From assembly GCF_030718205.1 (NCBI RefSeq), contig NZ_JAUZQF010000003.1, positions 434,001 through 498,000 of the forward strand: a DNA stretch of 64,000 bases, given 5' to 3'. The stretch comes from Nonomuraea turcica. GTDB taxonomy: Bacteria; Actinomycetota; Actinomycetes; Streptosporangiales; Streptosporangiaceae. The position numbers and the translations under genes are program-made. A model generated the notes under the pieces. It saw nothing but the letters and a program-made list of their open reading frames with translations. It was not told the origin of the DNA and made no database searches. Of this stretch, positions 34,151 to 42,307 are shown one piece after another (positions within the stretch are counted from its first letter, which is position 1; the number at the start of each line of letters is the position of its first letter).

Positions 34151-34179
34151 AGGGGTACGGCGGGCGACGCCGTACCCCT
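34151..34179. terminator. Strong hairpin between convergent operons
   Basis: A perfect 12-bp stem, AGGGGTACGGCG at 34151-34162 and CGCCGTACCCCT at 34168-34179, with a 5-base loop. It follows the LLM gene and faces the end of the NCS1 permease gene, so it likely ends both transcripts. Its place argues that true coding on the minus strand ends before it. Confidence 0.75.
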
Positions 34180-34263
34180 CCTCGGCCGGTCCTGGTGGCG
34201 GCTCATGCGTCTCCTTCTGTTCACGCCCTCTGCGGAACTGATCGCCACGAGCGGCCGCGCGGG

Positions 34264-35959
34264 TCACATGCCCGCTGCAGTCTCCTCCTTCGGTTCGGGG
34301 ACGGGCTCTCGCCGGCGCGAGATGGTGAGTAGCGGCGCGGGACTGCTGCTTGCAACTGTCCTGGCATGCCGCGTCCAGGCTGCAGCACAGCGAGCAGATG
34401 GCGCCTTCGTGGAAGGAGCAGGAGGCCATGTCCGGCCGCTCGTACGACATCTGGCAGCTTGTGCAGACCAGTTCGGCGGGGTTGAGACCCCCGTTGACGA
34501 CGAGTGGTTCGGGCAGGTCGTCGACGCGGGCGATGTAGTACTTGCCCTTGGTCAGCCAGGCGATCAGGGGGGACAGGACGAATGCCACCACCAGCGCGAT
34601 GAACGGTGAGAACGCCTGGGCGAGCTCACCGAACGCGTTGAAGAAGGCGAGCACGGAGATCGCCGAGGCGATCAGCATCGAGCCGAAGCCGACCGGGTTG
34701 AAGTTGTAGAGATGGGCGCGTTTGAACTCGATGTACGACGGGCTGAGCTTCAGCGGCTTGTTGACGACCAGGTCGGCCACCACGGCGCCGATCCAGGCGA
34801 TGGCGACGTTGGAGTAGAAGCCGAGCACCGCGTTGAGGAGGCCGAAGACGCCGAGCTCCATCAGGGCCAGCGCGATGCCCACGTTGAAGAAGATCCACAC
34901 CACCCGGCCGGGGTGGCGGTGCAGGATCCGGGAGAAGAAGTTGGCCCATGACAGGGACCCGGAGTAGGCGTTCGTGACGTTGATCTTTATCTGGGAGAGG
35001 ATGACGAAGAACACCGCGAGGGCGACGACACCCCCGGGAATGATGACCCCGAAGCCTCCGATGTACTGCTCGATCGGTTCGACGGCCTTCGTCAGGCCTA
35101 CCTGCCCGGCGACGAAGAAGGCGAGGAAGGCCCCGCCGAGCTGCTTGAGCCCTCCGAGCACGACCCAGCCGGGTCCGGCTGAGATGACCGCCGACCACCA
35201 GGCGACCTTGTTCTTCTCGGTCTTCTCCGGCATGAATCGCAGGTAGTCCACCTGCTCGCCGATCTGCGCGATCAGCGACAGCGCGACGCCGGCGCCGAGA
35301 CCGAACCCGATGAGGCTGAACGTCGCCCCGCCGGGGTTGTTACCTGCGAAGTCCAGCCATTCGGTGTACTTGCCTGGCTCCTTGACGGCGATCGCGACGA
35401 AGGGCAGCACCATGAGGACGAGCCAGATCGGCTGCGTCCACACCTGCAGTTTGGACAGGGCCGTCATGCCGAAGACGACGAGCGGTAGCACGATGAGGGA
35501 GCAGATCAGGTAGCCCAGCGGGAGCGGGACGCCCAACCCCGACTCCAGCGCCTGCGCCATGATCGCCCCCTCCAGCGCGAAGAAGATGAACGTGAAGCTG
35601 GCGTAGATCAGCGAGGTGATCGTCGAGCCGAGGTAGCCGAATCCGGCGCCTCTCGTCAGCAGGTCCATGTCGATCGCATAGCGCGCCGAATAGTAGGCGA
35701 TGGGCATGCCGGTGACGAAGACGATCGCGGCGGTGACCAGGATGGCCGCGATCGCGTTGGGCACGCCGTGGGTGACCGCGATCGAGGCGCCGATCGCGAA
35801 GTCCGCGAGGTAGGCGATGCCGCCGAGGGCGGTGGTGGCCACGACGTAGGGTGACCAGCGGCGGAAGGACTTCGGAGCGTATCGGAGCGAGTAATCCTCC
35901 AGGGTGCTGTTTTTGGTCCACGAGTTGTAACGCCGGGCTTTTTTGACGGTCGCCGACAT
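34264..35959 (-). CDS. NCS1-type cytosine/purine permease with Cys-rich tail (probable frameshift near C-terminus)
   Basis: About 510 residues of permease are clear: a soluble N-terminus with NSTLEDYSLRYAPKSFRRWSP, some 12 hydrophobic segments, and the NCS1 motif FSRILHRHPGRVVWIF. A tail with CTSCQMSYERPDMASCSFHE and ICSLCCSLDAACQDSCK may bind metal or an Fe-S centre. After that the annotated frame has no stop until 33773 and reads shadow-like sequence through the terminator and antisense to the LLM gene. In the next frame the sequence gives LLTISRRREPVPEPKEETAA and stops at 34264, so a one-base indel just after the Cys tail is likely. Context points to uptake of an amide or nucleobase. Confidence 0.82.
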
Positions 35960-36079
35960 CTGACCTTCCTTTTCGGACGGTGCCGAATAATTCGCATTCC
36001 GACGCTCGGGGAAGCTCCGGCGTCTTTTAATTTCTCCGTCGATAAGGGTCTGTTAGGTTGTTTTCACTGGCGCTTCCGG

Positions 36080-36194
36080 CCGTGTGTGACAAGGGGATGG
36101 ACATGAAGAAAGCCCGGCCAGAACTGCGCTGAGCTGCGGTGAAGGCGGACCCGAAAGCTCGTACTGCCCGGCCGGGGCAGTTTTTCTTTTTTTT
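36080..36194 (+). ncRNA. Candidate small RNA with leader-peptide-like frame and terminator
   Basis: On the plus strand AAGGGG (36091-36096) precedes an ATG at 36103 encoding MKKARPELR and a stop, then a stem (GAGCT/AGCTC, 36131-36160 region) and a strong intrinsic terminator. GCCCGGCC occurs twice (about 36112 and 36167), so alternative pairings are possible as in attenuators. There is no plus-strand gene downstream; both neighbours are on the minus strand. I therefore read it as a possible orphan small RNA or relic leader. Low confidence. Confidence 0.3.
36163..36194 (+). terminator. Intrinsic terminator with long T run
   Basis: ACTGCCC (36163-36169) and GGGCAGT (36175-36181) form a 7-bp stem with a 5-base loop, followed by 13 T in 14 bases to 36194. 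It works only for plus-strand transcripts; in the minus direction no T run follows. Such a long T run is rare in this GC-rich DNA. Confidence 0.7.
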
Positions 36195-36255
36195 ACTGTG
36201 AAACGGAGGTTGAAGCGCCGTGTGCGCGATCCTGGAAAAGAGCGGGTGGCGAGAA

Positions 36256-36807
36256 TCAGGCCTTTTCTGCGATTGCGCTCTTCGATTCGCGCTCTTCCGG
36301 CTGTTCGGCGGGGGCGAACATCAGACGTAGGCCCAGGAAGGCGCAGAGGGGGCCGAGGGCGCTCATCGCGGCAGAGCTCACAAAAGCGGCGGCCAGGTTG
36401 TCGGAGGCGAAGCCGAATCCACCGAAGTAAGTGGCGAACAGCGACGCGAACCCGAAGAACATCCCAGGGATGAGGGAAAGCACCTGGAGGCGGCCGGCCG
36501 CCAGCAGTGTGCCGTTGACCACGAAGATGACCAGCCCCAAAGCCACGGTCTGGCCGAATGACCCGGTGCCGAACATGTTGCCCGTCGCGCGGTTGAGCAA
36601 GATGGCGACCACGCCGAATCCCGCCCCGGCGGTGGTGGCGGTGATCAGTTTCACCGCGTTGGCCTTGGTCGGACCGCCGAGGAGGAAGGTACCGGCCCAG
36701 GTGATGAAGATGGCCCACGTCGGCAGGTTGAGCGGGCTCATGGCGAGGAATACGGTGGCGAAGGCGACGATCGAGGCGCTGACCTCATGAGGTAGGCGAA
36801 TGCGCAT
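36256..36807 (-). CDS. DUF1097 family membrane protein
   Basis: A 183-residue membrane protein with about five hydrophobic segments (VSASIVAFATVFLAMSPL, WAIFITWAGTFLLGG, FGQTVALGLVIFVVNGTLL, LIPGMFFGFASLFATYFGG). The pattern fits DUF1097, a family of unknown function with transporter- or channel-like character. It lies 49 bases after the MetX-like hydrolase gene in the amide cluster, so it may move the small product or substrate. The start at 36807 is chosen because the upstream extension is not membrane-like. Confidence 0.75.
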   Translation of the reverse strand: MRIRLPHEVSASIVAFATVFLAMSPLNLPTWAIFITWAGTFLLGGPTKANAVKLITATTAGAGFGVVAILLNRATGNMFGTGSFGQTVALGLVIFVVNGTLLAAGRLQVLSLIPGMFFGFASLFATYFGGFGFASDNLAAAFVSSAAMSALGPLCAFLGLRLMFAPAEQPEERESKSAIAEKA

Positions 36808-36856
36808 GCGAGGGGCTCCAATGCGGAGGTCTTGCCGAGTGCGGGAGACAGGTGCC

Positions 36857-37888
36857 TCAGCCCAGGCCGCCGGGCTTGGCCAGAAGTTCACGCAGAGCCG
36901 CGTCGATGAACGCGGTGTCCTTCGGATTGCTGCCGTGCCCGGCGAAGTGGCCCCAGATGCCTGGTATCACGCGGAGTTCGGCGTTGGTCATGTGGCTGAC
37001 CGCCCATTCCTCGTCCTCCGGCGGGAAGTAGAGGTCCTTTTCCGCTGGCATCACGATGGAGGTCGCCTTGATGGAGGCGAGGGCGGCCTCGGTGTCGCCG
37101 TCGAAGCCGGGGGTGCGGCCGACGTCTCCGTTCTGCCAGGTCCAGAGCATGACCAGCAGGTTGTTCGGATCCCTGCCGTCCAGGAAGAACCCCTCCCAGA
37201 AGCCGACGAGGAAATCCTCCAGGGAGGTGTAGCCGAGCTCCTCCCAGGACTTCTCCCAGTAGAAGGCCTGGGAGAAGCCCCACCCGGCGTACACCCGGGC
37301 CAGGGCGCGCAGCCCGGTGACCGGCCATTGCTCGCCGTACCAGCCGCCGGCGAAGACGGAGTCGGCCGTCAGGGCGGACTTGACGCCTTCCAGGAAGACG
37401 AAGTTGTGGGCGCTCGTACGCGCCGAGCCGCAGAACGGGGCGATCCGCTCGACCATCTCCGGGTGGCTCACCGCCCACTGGTAGGTCTGCCCCGCGCCCA
37501 TGGACCAGCCCGTCACCAGCGCTATGCGCTCGATGCCGAACACTTCGGTCACCAGCTTGTGCTGCGCCACGATCTGGTCGTAGACCGTGATGTGCGGGAA
37601 ACGAGCCCGGTCGTAGGGGGTGGGGGTGTTGCTCGGCGAGCTGGACAGGCCGTTGCCGAGCATGTTCGGGACGATGATGAAGTACTGCTCCGGGTCGAGC
37701 GCCATGCCCCGCCCGATGAGCCACTCGTTGTCCCAGTGCCGCCCGGAGTACCAGGTGGGGTAGACGATGACGTTGCTCTTGTCCGCGTTGAGCTCGCCGT
37801 ACGTCGTGTAGGCCAGGAACGCGCCGCGGAGGGTGGCGCCGTGCTGGGTGGTGAAGTCACCCAGGTCGAAGGTCTGGTAGTCGTTCAT
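36857..37888 (-). CDS. Alpha/beta hydrolase, homoserine O-acetyltransferase-like
   Basis: A 343-residue protein of the MetX-like alpha/beta fold. The nucleophile elbow is GWSMGAGQ, with NMLGNGLSSSPSNTPTPYD and FPHITVYDQIVAQHKLVTE as typical MetX-family segments; a late D and H are in VMPAEKDLYFPP and IWGHFAGHGSNP. The cluster has no methionine genes, so a hydrolase or acyltransferase on an amide or ester is more likely than homoserine acetylation. It starts 12 bases after the formamidase stop. Confidence 0.82.
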   Translation of the reverse strand: MNDYQTFDLGDFTTQHGATLRGAFLAYTTYGELNADKSNVIVYPTWYSGRHWDNEWLIGRGMALDPEQYFIIVPNMLGNGLSSSPSNTPTPYDRARFPHITVYDQIVAQHKLVTEVFGIERIALVTGWSMGAGQTYQWAVSHPEMVERIAPFCGSARTSAHNFVFLEGVKSALTADSVFAGGWYGEQWPVTGLRALARVYAGWGFSQAFYWEKSWEELGYTSLEDFLVGFWEGFFLDGRDPNNLLVMLWTWQNGDVGRTPGFDGDTEAALASIKATSIVMPAEKDLYFPPEDEEWAVSHMTNAELRVIPGIWGHFAGHGSNPKDTAFIDAALRELLAKPGGLG

Positions 37889-37900
37889 GGGAGGACCCTT

Positions 37901-39148
37901 TCAGGAGGTCACCGCGCATCGGCCGCGATCGGCCGTACGCGGACCGTCGGCCGTCGGGCGGATGTCGAAGTCGAAGATCGCCGTTGGCAGGTAGAGCGTG
38001 CTGCATGCGTTGGGGATGTCCACCACGCCGCTGAGCCGGCCCTCGATCGGCGCCGAGCCGAGCAGCAGGTAAGCCTGCTCGCCGCTGTAACCGAAGGACT
38101 TGAGGTATTCGATGGCGTTCAGGCAGGCGTTGCGATATGCCATGGTGGCGTCGAGGTAGTGGTTGGTGTCGGTGGTGTGGTCCACGGAGATGCCGACGAA
38201 CGAGAGGAACTCGCTGTAGCGGGGCTCGACGTTGCCGGGCATGAAGATCGGGTTCGTGGTCACTCCGTACTTCTCCATGCCGCCCTTGATGAGGTCGACG
38301 TGGAGGTCCAGGAACCCGCCCATCTCGATGGCGCCGCAGAAGGTGATCTCCCCGTCGCCCTGGCTGAAGTGCAGGTCCCCGGCGGACAGCAGACCGCCGG
38401 GGACGTGCACGGGGTAGAAGACCCGGGAGCCCCGGGTGAAGTTCTTGATGTCGTGGTTGCCGCCGTTCTCCCGGGCCGGCACCGTGCGGGCGCCCTCGCG
38501 GGCGATCCTGGCCGCGTTCTCACCGGTGAGCTGCCCCGCCAGCGCGTTGTCCGCCAGCGGTGGCAGCGCCAGCGCCGGCACCCGGTACGGATCGGTGTCG
38601 ATGAGGGCCTGTTCCCGGGCGTTCCAGCGGGCCAGCAACTCGGCGGACGGAGCGGTGCCCATGAGGCCGGGATGGGTGATCCCGGTATACCGGACACCGG
38701 GGATGTGCCGCGAGGTGGCCATCTGTCCGTGGAAATCCCAGATGGCCTTGTACGAGTCCGGGAATTGGTCGGTGAGGAACCCGCCGCCGTTGTCGCGGGC
38801 GAAGACACCGGTGTATCCCCAGCCCGAGCCCGACCCGTCGCCCGTCGGTTGCGGGATCGGACCCAGGTCCAGAATGTCCACGATGAGCAGGTCTCCCGGC
38901 TCCGCTCCTTCCACCGCGATCGGGCCGCTCAGCATGTGGGCGTGCGACAGATCGACGTCGCGGACGTCATTGGCCGAGTCGTTGTTGCCGATCTGGTTGT
39001 CGGTCCAGTCCCGGCACTCGAGACGGAATTCCGTTCCCGGCGACACGGTGGCGGCCGGCGGGATGTCCGGGTGCCAGCGGTTGTGGCCCGGGACCTTCTG
39101 ATCGCGCATGGACAGGGTCTGGTCGACGCTGAAGATGACTTCCGGCAT
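37901..39148 (-). CDS. fmdA: Formamidase (acetamidase/formamidase family)
   Basis: A 415-residue enzyme that hydrolyses formamide and other short amides to ammonia and the acid. It matches FmdA: GHNRWHPDIPPAATVSPGTEF, HMLSGPIAVEGAEPGDLL, HPGLMGTAPS, LHFSQGDGEITFCGAIEMGG and YLLLGSAPIEGRLSG. The length is standard. It is preceded on the same strand by the FmdB-like zinc ribbon gene (27 bases) and an AmiC-like sensor gene, a classical amide-utilisation layout. Confidence 0.92.
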   Translation of the reverse strand: MPEVIFSVDQTLSMRDQKVPGHNRWHPDIPPAATVSPGTEFRLECRDWTDNQIGNNDSANDVRDVDLSHAHMLSGPIAVEGAEPGDLLIVDILDLGPIPQPTGDGSGSGWGYTGVFARDNGGGFLTDQFPDSYKAIWDFHGQMATSRHIPGVRYTGITHPGLMGTAPSAELLARWNAREQALIDTDPYRVPALALPPLADNALAGQLTGENAARIAREGARTVPARENGGNHDIKNFTRGSRVFYPVHVPGGLLSAGDLHFSQGDGEITFCGAIEMGGFLDLHVDLIKGGMEKYGVTTNPIFMPGNVEPRYSEFLSFVGISVDHTTDTNHYLDATMAYRNACLNAIEYLKSFGYSGEQAYLLLGSAPIEGRLSGVVDIPNACSTLYLPTAIFDFDIRPTADGPRTADRGRCAVTS

Positions 39149-39175
39149 GTGCTGCCTCCAAACGGGTTTCGCCGA

Positions 39176-39457
39176 TCAGGGCTTCGGCAGAAGGGCGTGT
39201 CGGGGGTCCGTCGTCCGTGCGGATGTCCGCCGGGATGCGGGGACCTCGTCGACGACGCAGGGCTCGTACGCGCTTGCCTCCTGGGCGTGCAACGCCCGGG
39301 CCAGCGCGGCTGGTGTGCGGACCACCATCGGGGAGGTGAAGACGCGACGTGACTGGTGACCGCACGCCTCACACGGTTCCTCCGGCCGGGCCTCCCCGAT
39401 CGGGCGTACCACGTCGAAGGGGCCGCATCCCGCACACCGGTACTGGTACGTAGTCAT
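39176..39457 (-). CDS. fmdB: FmdB-family zinc ribbon protein
   Basis: A 93-residue protein with an N-terminal zinc ribbon, YQYRCAGCG and then EEPCEACGHQSRRVF, and a low-complexity tail. FmdB proteins accompany formamidase genes and were proposed to regulate them. The ATG at 39457 has GGAGTGTC upstream and gives the normal FmdB start (MTTYQYRC); the ATG four codons upstream is less fitting. Confidence 0.88.
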   Translation of the reverse strand: MTTYQYRCAGCGPFDVVRPIGEARPEEPCEACGHQSRRVFTSPMVVRTPAALARALHAQEASAYEPCVVDEVPASRRTSARTTDPRHALLPKP

Positions 39458-39594
39458 GACACTCCTCAAAAACTTCGCGATTGAAGTATTTTGGGAGAAA
39501 GTAAATCGGGAAGGCGGACGATGTTACATGCAGGTAAAGGCTGCGCGCCGCGCGTTCAGGTGGCGCTACGCCCGGGGGTGAGGTCAGACTCTCT

Positions 39595-40695
39595 CTAGGA
39601 GAGCTGCTGGAGGACGTCCCACTGCAGGCCGTCGGCGGCCGCGAGGAACACACGCTGATTCAGATGGCGGTTTCGCACCTGGACGGTGCCGCGCGGACTC
39701 TCGTACTCCAGCCCCTCGGCCATCGCCTGGATCCGCTCCACGTCCAGCACACCCGCCCTGCGCAGCAGCTCGGTGAGCATGCGCACGCCTTCGTAGCAGG
39801 ACTCGCCCAGGCTGTTGAGCACCGGCGCCTGCAAGCCGAACCTGCGCCCGTAAGCGGCGGCGAAGTCCAGCCCAGACGCGGTCGGCAGGTCTTCGAAGTA
39901 TCCCGCCGAGGTCATCAGGCCCCGCGTGTTCTCCGGCCCGGTGGCGAGGAGGACGTTCTCCTCGATCAGCGAGCTGAACCGGACGTGGTCTCGATCCAGC
40001 CCCGCACTGCTGAACGCGCGGTTGAAGTTGACGGCGTCATTGCCGATCAAGAGCATGAGGACCGCTTCGCACCCGCTGATCGCGACCCGGCTCAGCGTCT
40101 CCCCGAAGTCCTCGGTGCCCAGCGGCACATAGATCTCGTCACACACGACGCCGCCCAGTTCGGCCAGATAGTGCCGGGCCGCGCGGGCCGACGATCGCGG
40201 CCAGACGTAATCGTCGCCCACGATCGTCCATCGCCGGATTCCCAGCTCGCTCGCGAACCATTCCAGCGTCGGCCGCAGCTGGCGATTCGGCGTCTCCCCG
40301 GTGAGGAACACCCCAGGAGACCGCTCGCCGCCCTCGTAGAGCGCGGTGTAGACGTACGGCACCCGTCCGCCGATGCGCGGAGCGACGACCTCGCGTACCG
40401 CGGAGATGTGCCAACCGGCCACGGCGTCGACCATGCCTGCGCAGATCAGCGCGTCGATCTCGTTCGCCACCTGCCCGGGCGGCGCCCCACCGTCGACGAG
40501 CACCAGCCGCAGCTCCTTGCCCAGCACTCCCGACTCGGCATTGACCTCTTCGGCCGCCAACTGCGCACAACACTCGCAGGACGGCCCGAAGATCCCGGCC
40601 GGGCCCTGGAGCGGTATCACGAGGGCGACATCCAGCGTGTCATGGCGCTTGGGCCCTGCGGGAGAGCCGGGCCACAGGCGCGACTTCTCGATCAT
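39595..40695 (-). CDS. AmiC/UrtA-like periplasmic-binding-fold amide sensor
   Basis: A 366-residue protein of the type I binding fold for branched amino acids, amides and urea: VALVIPLQGPAGIFGPSCEC, GGRVPYVYTALYEGGE, WTIVGDDYVWP, EIYVPLGTEDFGETLSRV. There is no signal peptide or lipobox, so it is probably cytoplasmic, as AmiC, the amide sensor that controls amidase operons. No AmiR antiterminator gene is near; a divergent MarR gene may be its partner or an independent regulator. The start at 40695 abuts an inverted repeat. Confidence 0.82.
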   Translation of the reverse strand: MIEKSRLWPGSPAGPKRHDTLDVALVIPLQGPAGIFGPSCECCAQLAAEEVNAESGVLGKELRLVLVDGGAPPGQVANEIDALICAGMVDAVAGWHISAVREVVAPRIGGRVPYVYTALYEGGERSPGVFLTGETPNRQLRPTLEWFASELGIRRWTIVGDDYVWPRSSARAARHYLAELGGVVCDEIYVPLGTEDFGETLSRVAISGCEAVLMLLIGNDAVNFNRAFSSAGLDRDHVRFSSLIEENVLLATGPENTRGLMTSAGYFEDLPTASGLDFAAAYGRRFGLQAPVLNSLGESCYEGVRMLTELLRRAGVLDVERIQAMAEGLEYESPRGTVQVRNRHLNQRVFLAAADGLQWDVLQQLS

Positions 40696-40696
40696 G

Positions 40697-40726
40697 TCGG
40701 TAACGTTATCTATTACTTGTTACCGA
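40697..40726. promoter_or_regulatory. Inverted-repeat operator between amide sensor and MarR genes
   Basis: TCGGTAAC (40697-40704) and GTTACCGA (40719-40726) are perfect 8-base arms with a 14-base AT-rich spacer, which also has the palindrome TAACGTTA (40701-40708). It lies directly upstream of the sensor gene and 55 bases before the MarR gene, so it can control both. Confidence 0.7.
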
Positions 40727-40781
40727 AATATTTCACAGCGATAAGGAATGGTACCGTAGGAGGGACGGCCACCACGATCTC

Positions 40782-41234
40782 TTGGCAGGGAAGTTGACGA
40801 CTGCAGCGACCGTACATCGCGACCTCGACTTCGCGCGGCTCCTCACGCTCGTCGAACGGAGTGTCGTACAGAAGCTCGGTGCGGCGCTGAAAGCGGACAA
40901 CGCCACGATCGAGGAGTGGCGCGTGCTGTCACTGCTGGGCGACGGCAACGGTCACCCCATGACCGAGGTCGCCGAATTCGCGGTGCTCTCGCCGCCGAGC
41001 CTCACCAAGGTCGTCGACCGCATGGTGTCGTTGACCCTCGTGCATCGCCGGGTGGATGAGGCGGACCGTCGGCGCGTGCTGGTGTTCGCGACGGAGCGCG
41101 GGCGCCAGGCACTCGAGAAGTGGACCGCCACGGTGGAGCGCCAATACAAGGACATCGTCGACGCCATCGGCGGCGAGGAGATCGCCCTGCTGCGGGCCCT
41201 GCTGGTCCGCGTGTCCGGCCGTCTGGGGCAATGA
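40782..41234 (+). CDS. MarR family transcriptional regulator
   Basis: A 150-residue winged-helix regulator: DNATIEEWRVLSLLGDGNGHPMTEVAEFAVLSPPSLTKVVDRMVSL, wing DEADRRRVLVFATERG. The TTG at 40782 gives a family-like length; another TTG at 40794 is possible. It faces the amide cluster, with a clear inverted repeat in between, and probably represses it. Confidence 0.85.
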   Translation: MAGKLTTAATVHRDLDFARLLTLVERSVVQKLGAALKADNATIEEWRVLSLLGDGNGHPMTEVAEFAVLSPPSLTKVVDRMVSLTLVHRRVDEADRRRVLVFATERGRQALEKWTATVERQYKDIVDAIGGEEIALLRALLVRVSGRLGQ

Positions 41235-41294
41235 CCCGGAGGCGCGCCGCGTGCGATCGCCGTCATCTCGCACCGGCACGGCTCGATCTTGCCC

Positions 41295-42069
41295 CTAAAG
41301 CCTCGCCTGTACGTCCTGCTCGACCTGCTGCGCGAGCAGGCGGTGGCGGTTGGCTCGATTGACCTCCTGCCGATGCGGATCCGGGATGGGCGCCGCGAGC
41401 AGGAGACGCTGGGTGTACGGATGCTCGGGGCTCGATGTCACGACGTCCCCGTCCCCGTCCTCGACGAGCTCCCCTCGATACATCACCGCCACCCGATGGC
41501 TGATGTAGCGCACGACGCCCAGGTCGTGCGACACGAACAAATAGGCCACATCAAGCGACTCCTGCCGCTCGATCAACAGATCGAGCACGGTCGCCTGGGT
41601 CGAGAGATCAAGTGCCGACACAGGCTCGTCACAGACGACGAGCTTCGGCCGCAGCGCGAGTGCACGGGCGATCGCGACTCGCTGGCGCTGGCCGCCGCTG
41701 CACTCCCGCGCATAGCGGTCCACGGCATCCTTCGGCAGCCGAACCTGGTCGAGGAGTTCGCGTACCTGCGCCTTGGCGGCGTGACGCCTGACGCCGGTGA
41801 CCCAGAGTGGCTCGGTGAGGATGTCGCCGACCGTCATGCCCGATCTCCCGGCCCTCGAACCGAATCGAGCCGCCGGTCACCGGGGCGAGGCCGAGAATGG
41901 CGCGGCCGAGTGTGGTCTTGCCCGAGCCCGACTCGCTGACCAGACCGACGGTCTCGCCGGCCTTCACGTCGATCGAGACCCCGTGAAGGGCACGGAACGG
42001 TTTCGAGCGGAAGCCCTTCGACGGATACTCGACAACGAGGTCTCGAACCTCGAGCAGTGATTCAGACAC
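41295..42069 (-). pseudogene. Broken OppF/DppF-type ABC ATPase
   Basis: The first frame (from GTG 42069) encodes the start of a peptide-type ATPase with Walker A in SESGSGKTTLGRAILGL up to GGSIRFEGREIGH. A second frame (to 41295) carries the rest from MTVGDILTEPLWV, with signature CSGGQRQRVAIARAL, Walker B LVVCDEPVSALD and H-loop VSHDLGVV. The Q-loop stretch (VFQDPYSSLNP in the family) is missing at the joint, near 41840-41870, so a deletion of roughly 25 codons also shifts the frame. The product cannot work. Confidence 0.85.
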
Positions 42070-42178
42070 GAGAGTCTCCCGTAGCCTTCGCGCGGGCGAG
42101 CCGGGACGGCCGCCCGTCGAGCATCGAGCCGAGCACCGACCGCGTGTAGTCGTCGAAGCTCGTCGTGGGGGCGGTCAT
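42062..42178 (-). pseudogene. Collapsed remnant of an upstream opp-operon gene
   Basis: A 38-codon frame (SFDDYTRSVLGSMLDGRP, then RLARAKATGDSRV) with a good GGGAGG ribosome site and a stop overlapping the start of the broken ATPase gene. It looks like the two ends of a deleted longer gene joined in frame, probably another peptide-importer component. It may now act as a leader for the ATPase frame. Short, so tentative. Confidence 0.4.
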
Positions 42179-42307
42179 GCGATGCCTCCCTGCGTTGTCA
42201 CAGTGGCGTGTGAACAACAGTTAGGGGAAACATGCTGACCAGTGGTAAGTATGTCAATGATGCCGGATATGCCGGGCCTTTGCTTGATCAATAAGCTGGA
42301 GTCGCAC

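Noticed and set aside
33773-34263. C-terminal extension of the NCS1 permease as real coding sequence
   Set aside because: It runs through a strong hairpin and antisense to the LLM gene, has shadow-like composition, and the adjacent frame offers a natural end at 34264.
36000-36255. Guanidine or other known riboswitch in the leader of the NCS1 permease
   Set aside because: No recognised consensus loops were found on either strand; only the plus-strand terminator and short stems are supported.
36198-36473. A plus-strand frame directly after the T-rich terminator as its missing gene
   Set aside because: Arg/Ser-rich translation antisense to the DUF1097 gene, no ribosome site, and it starts beyond the terminator.
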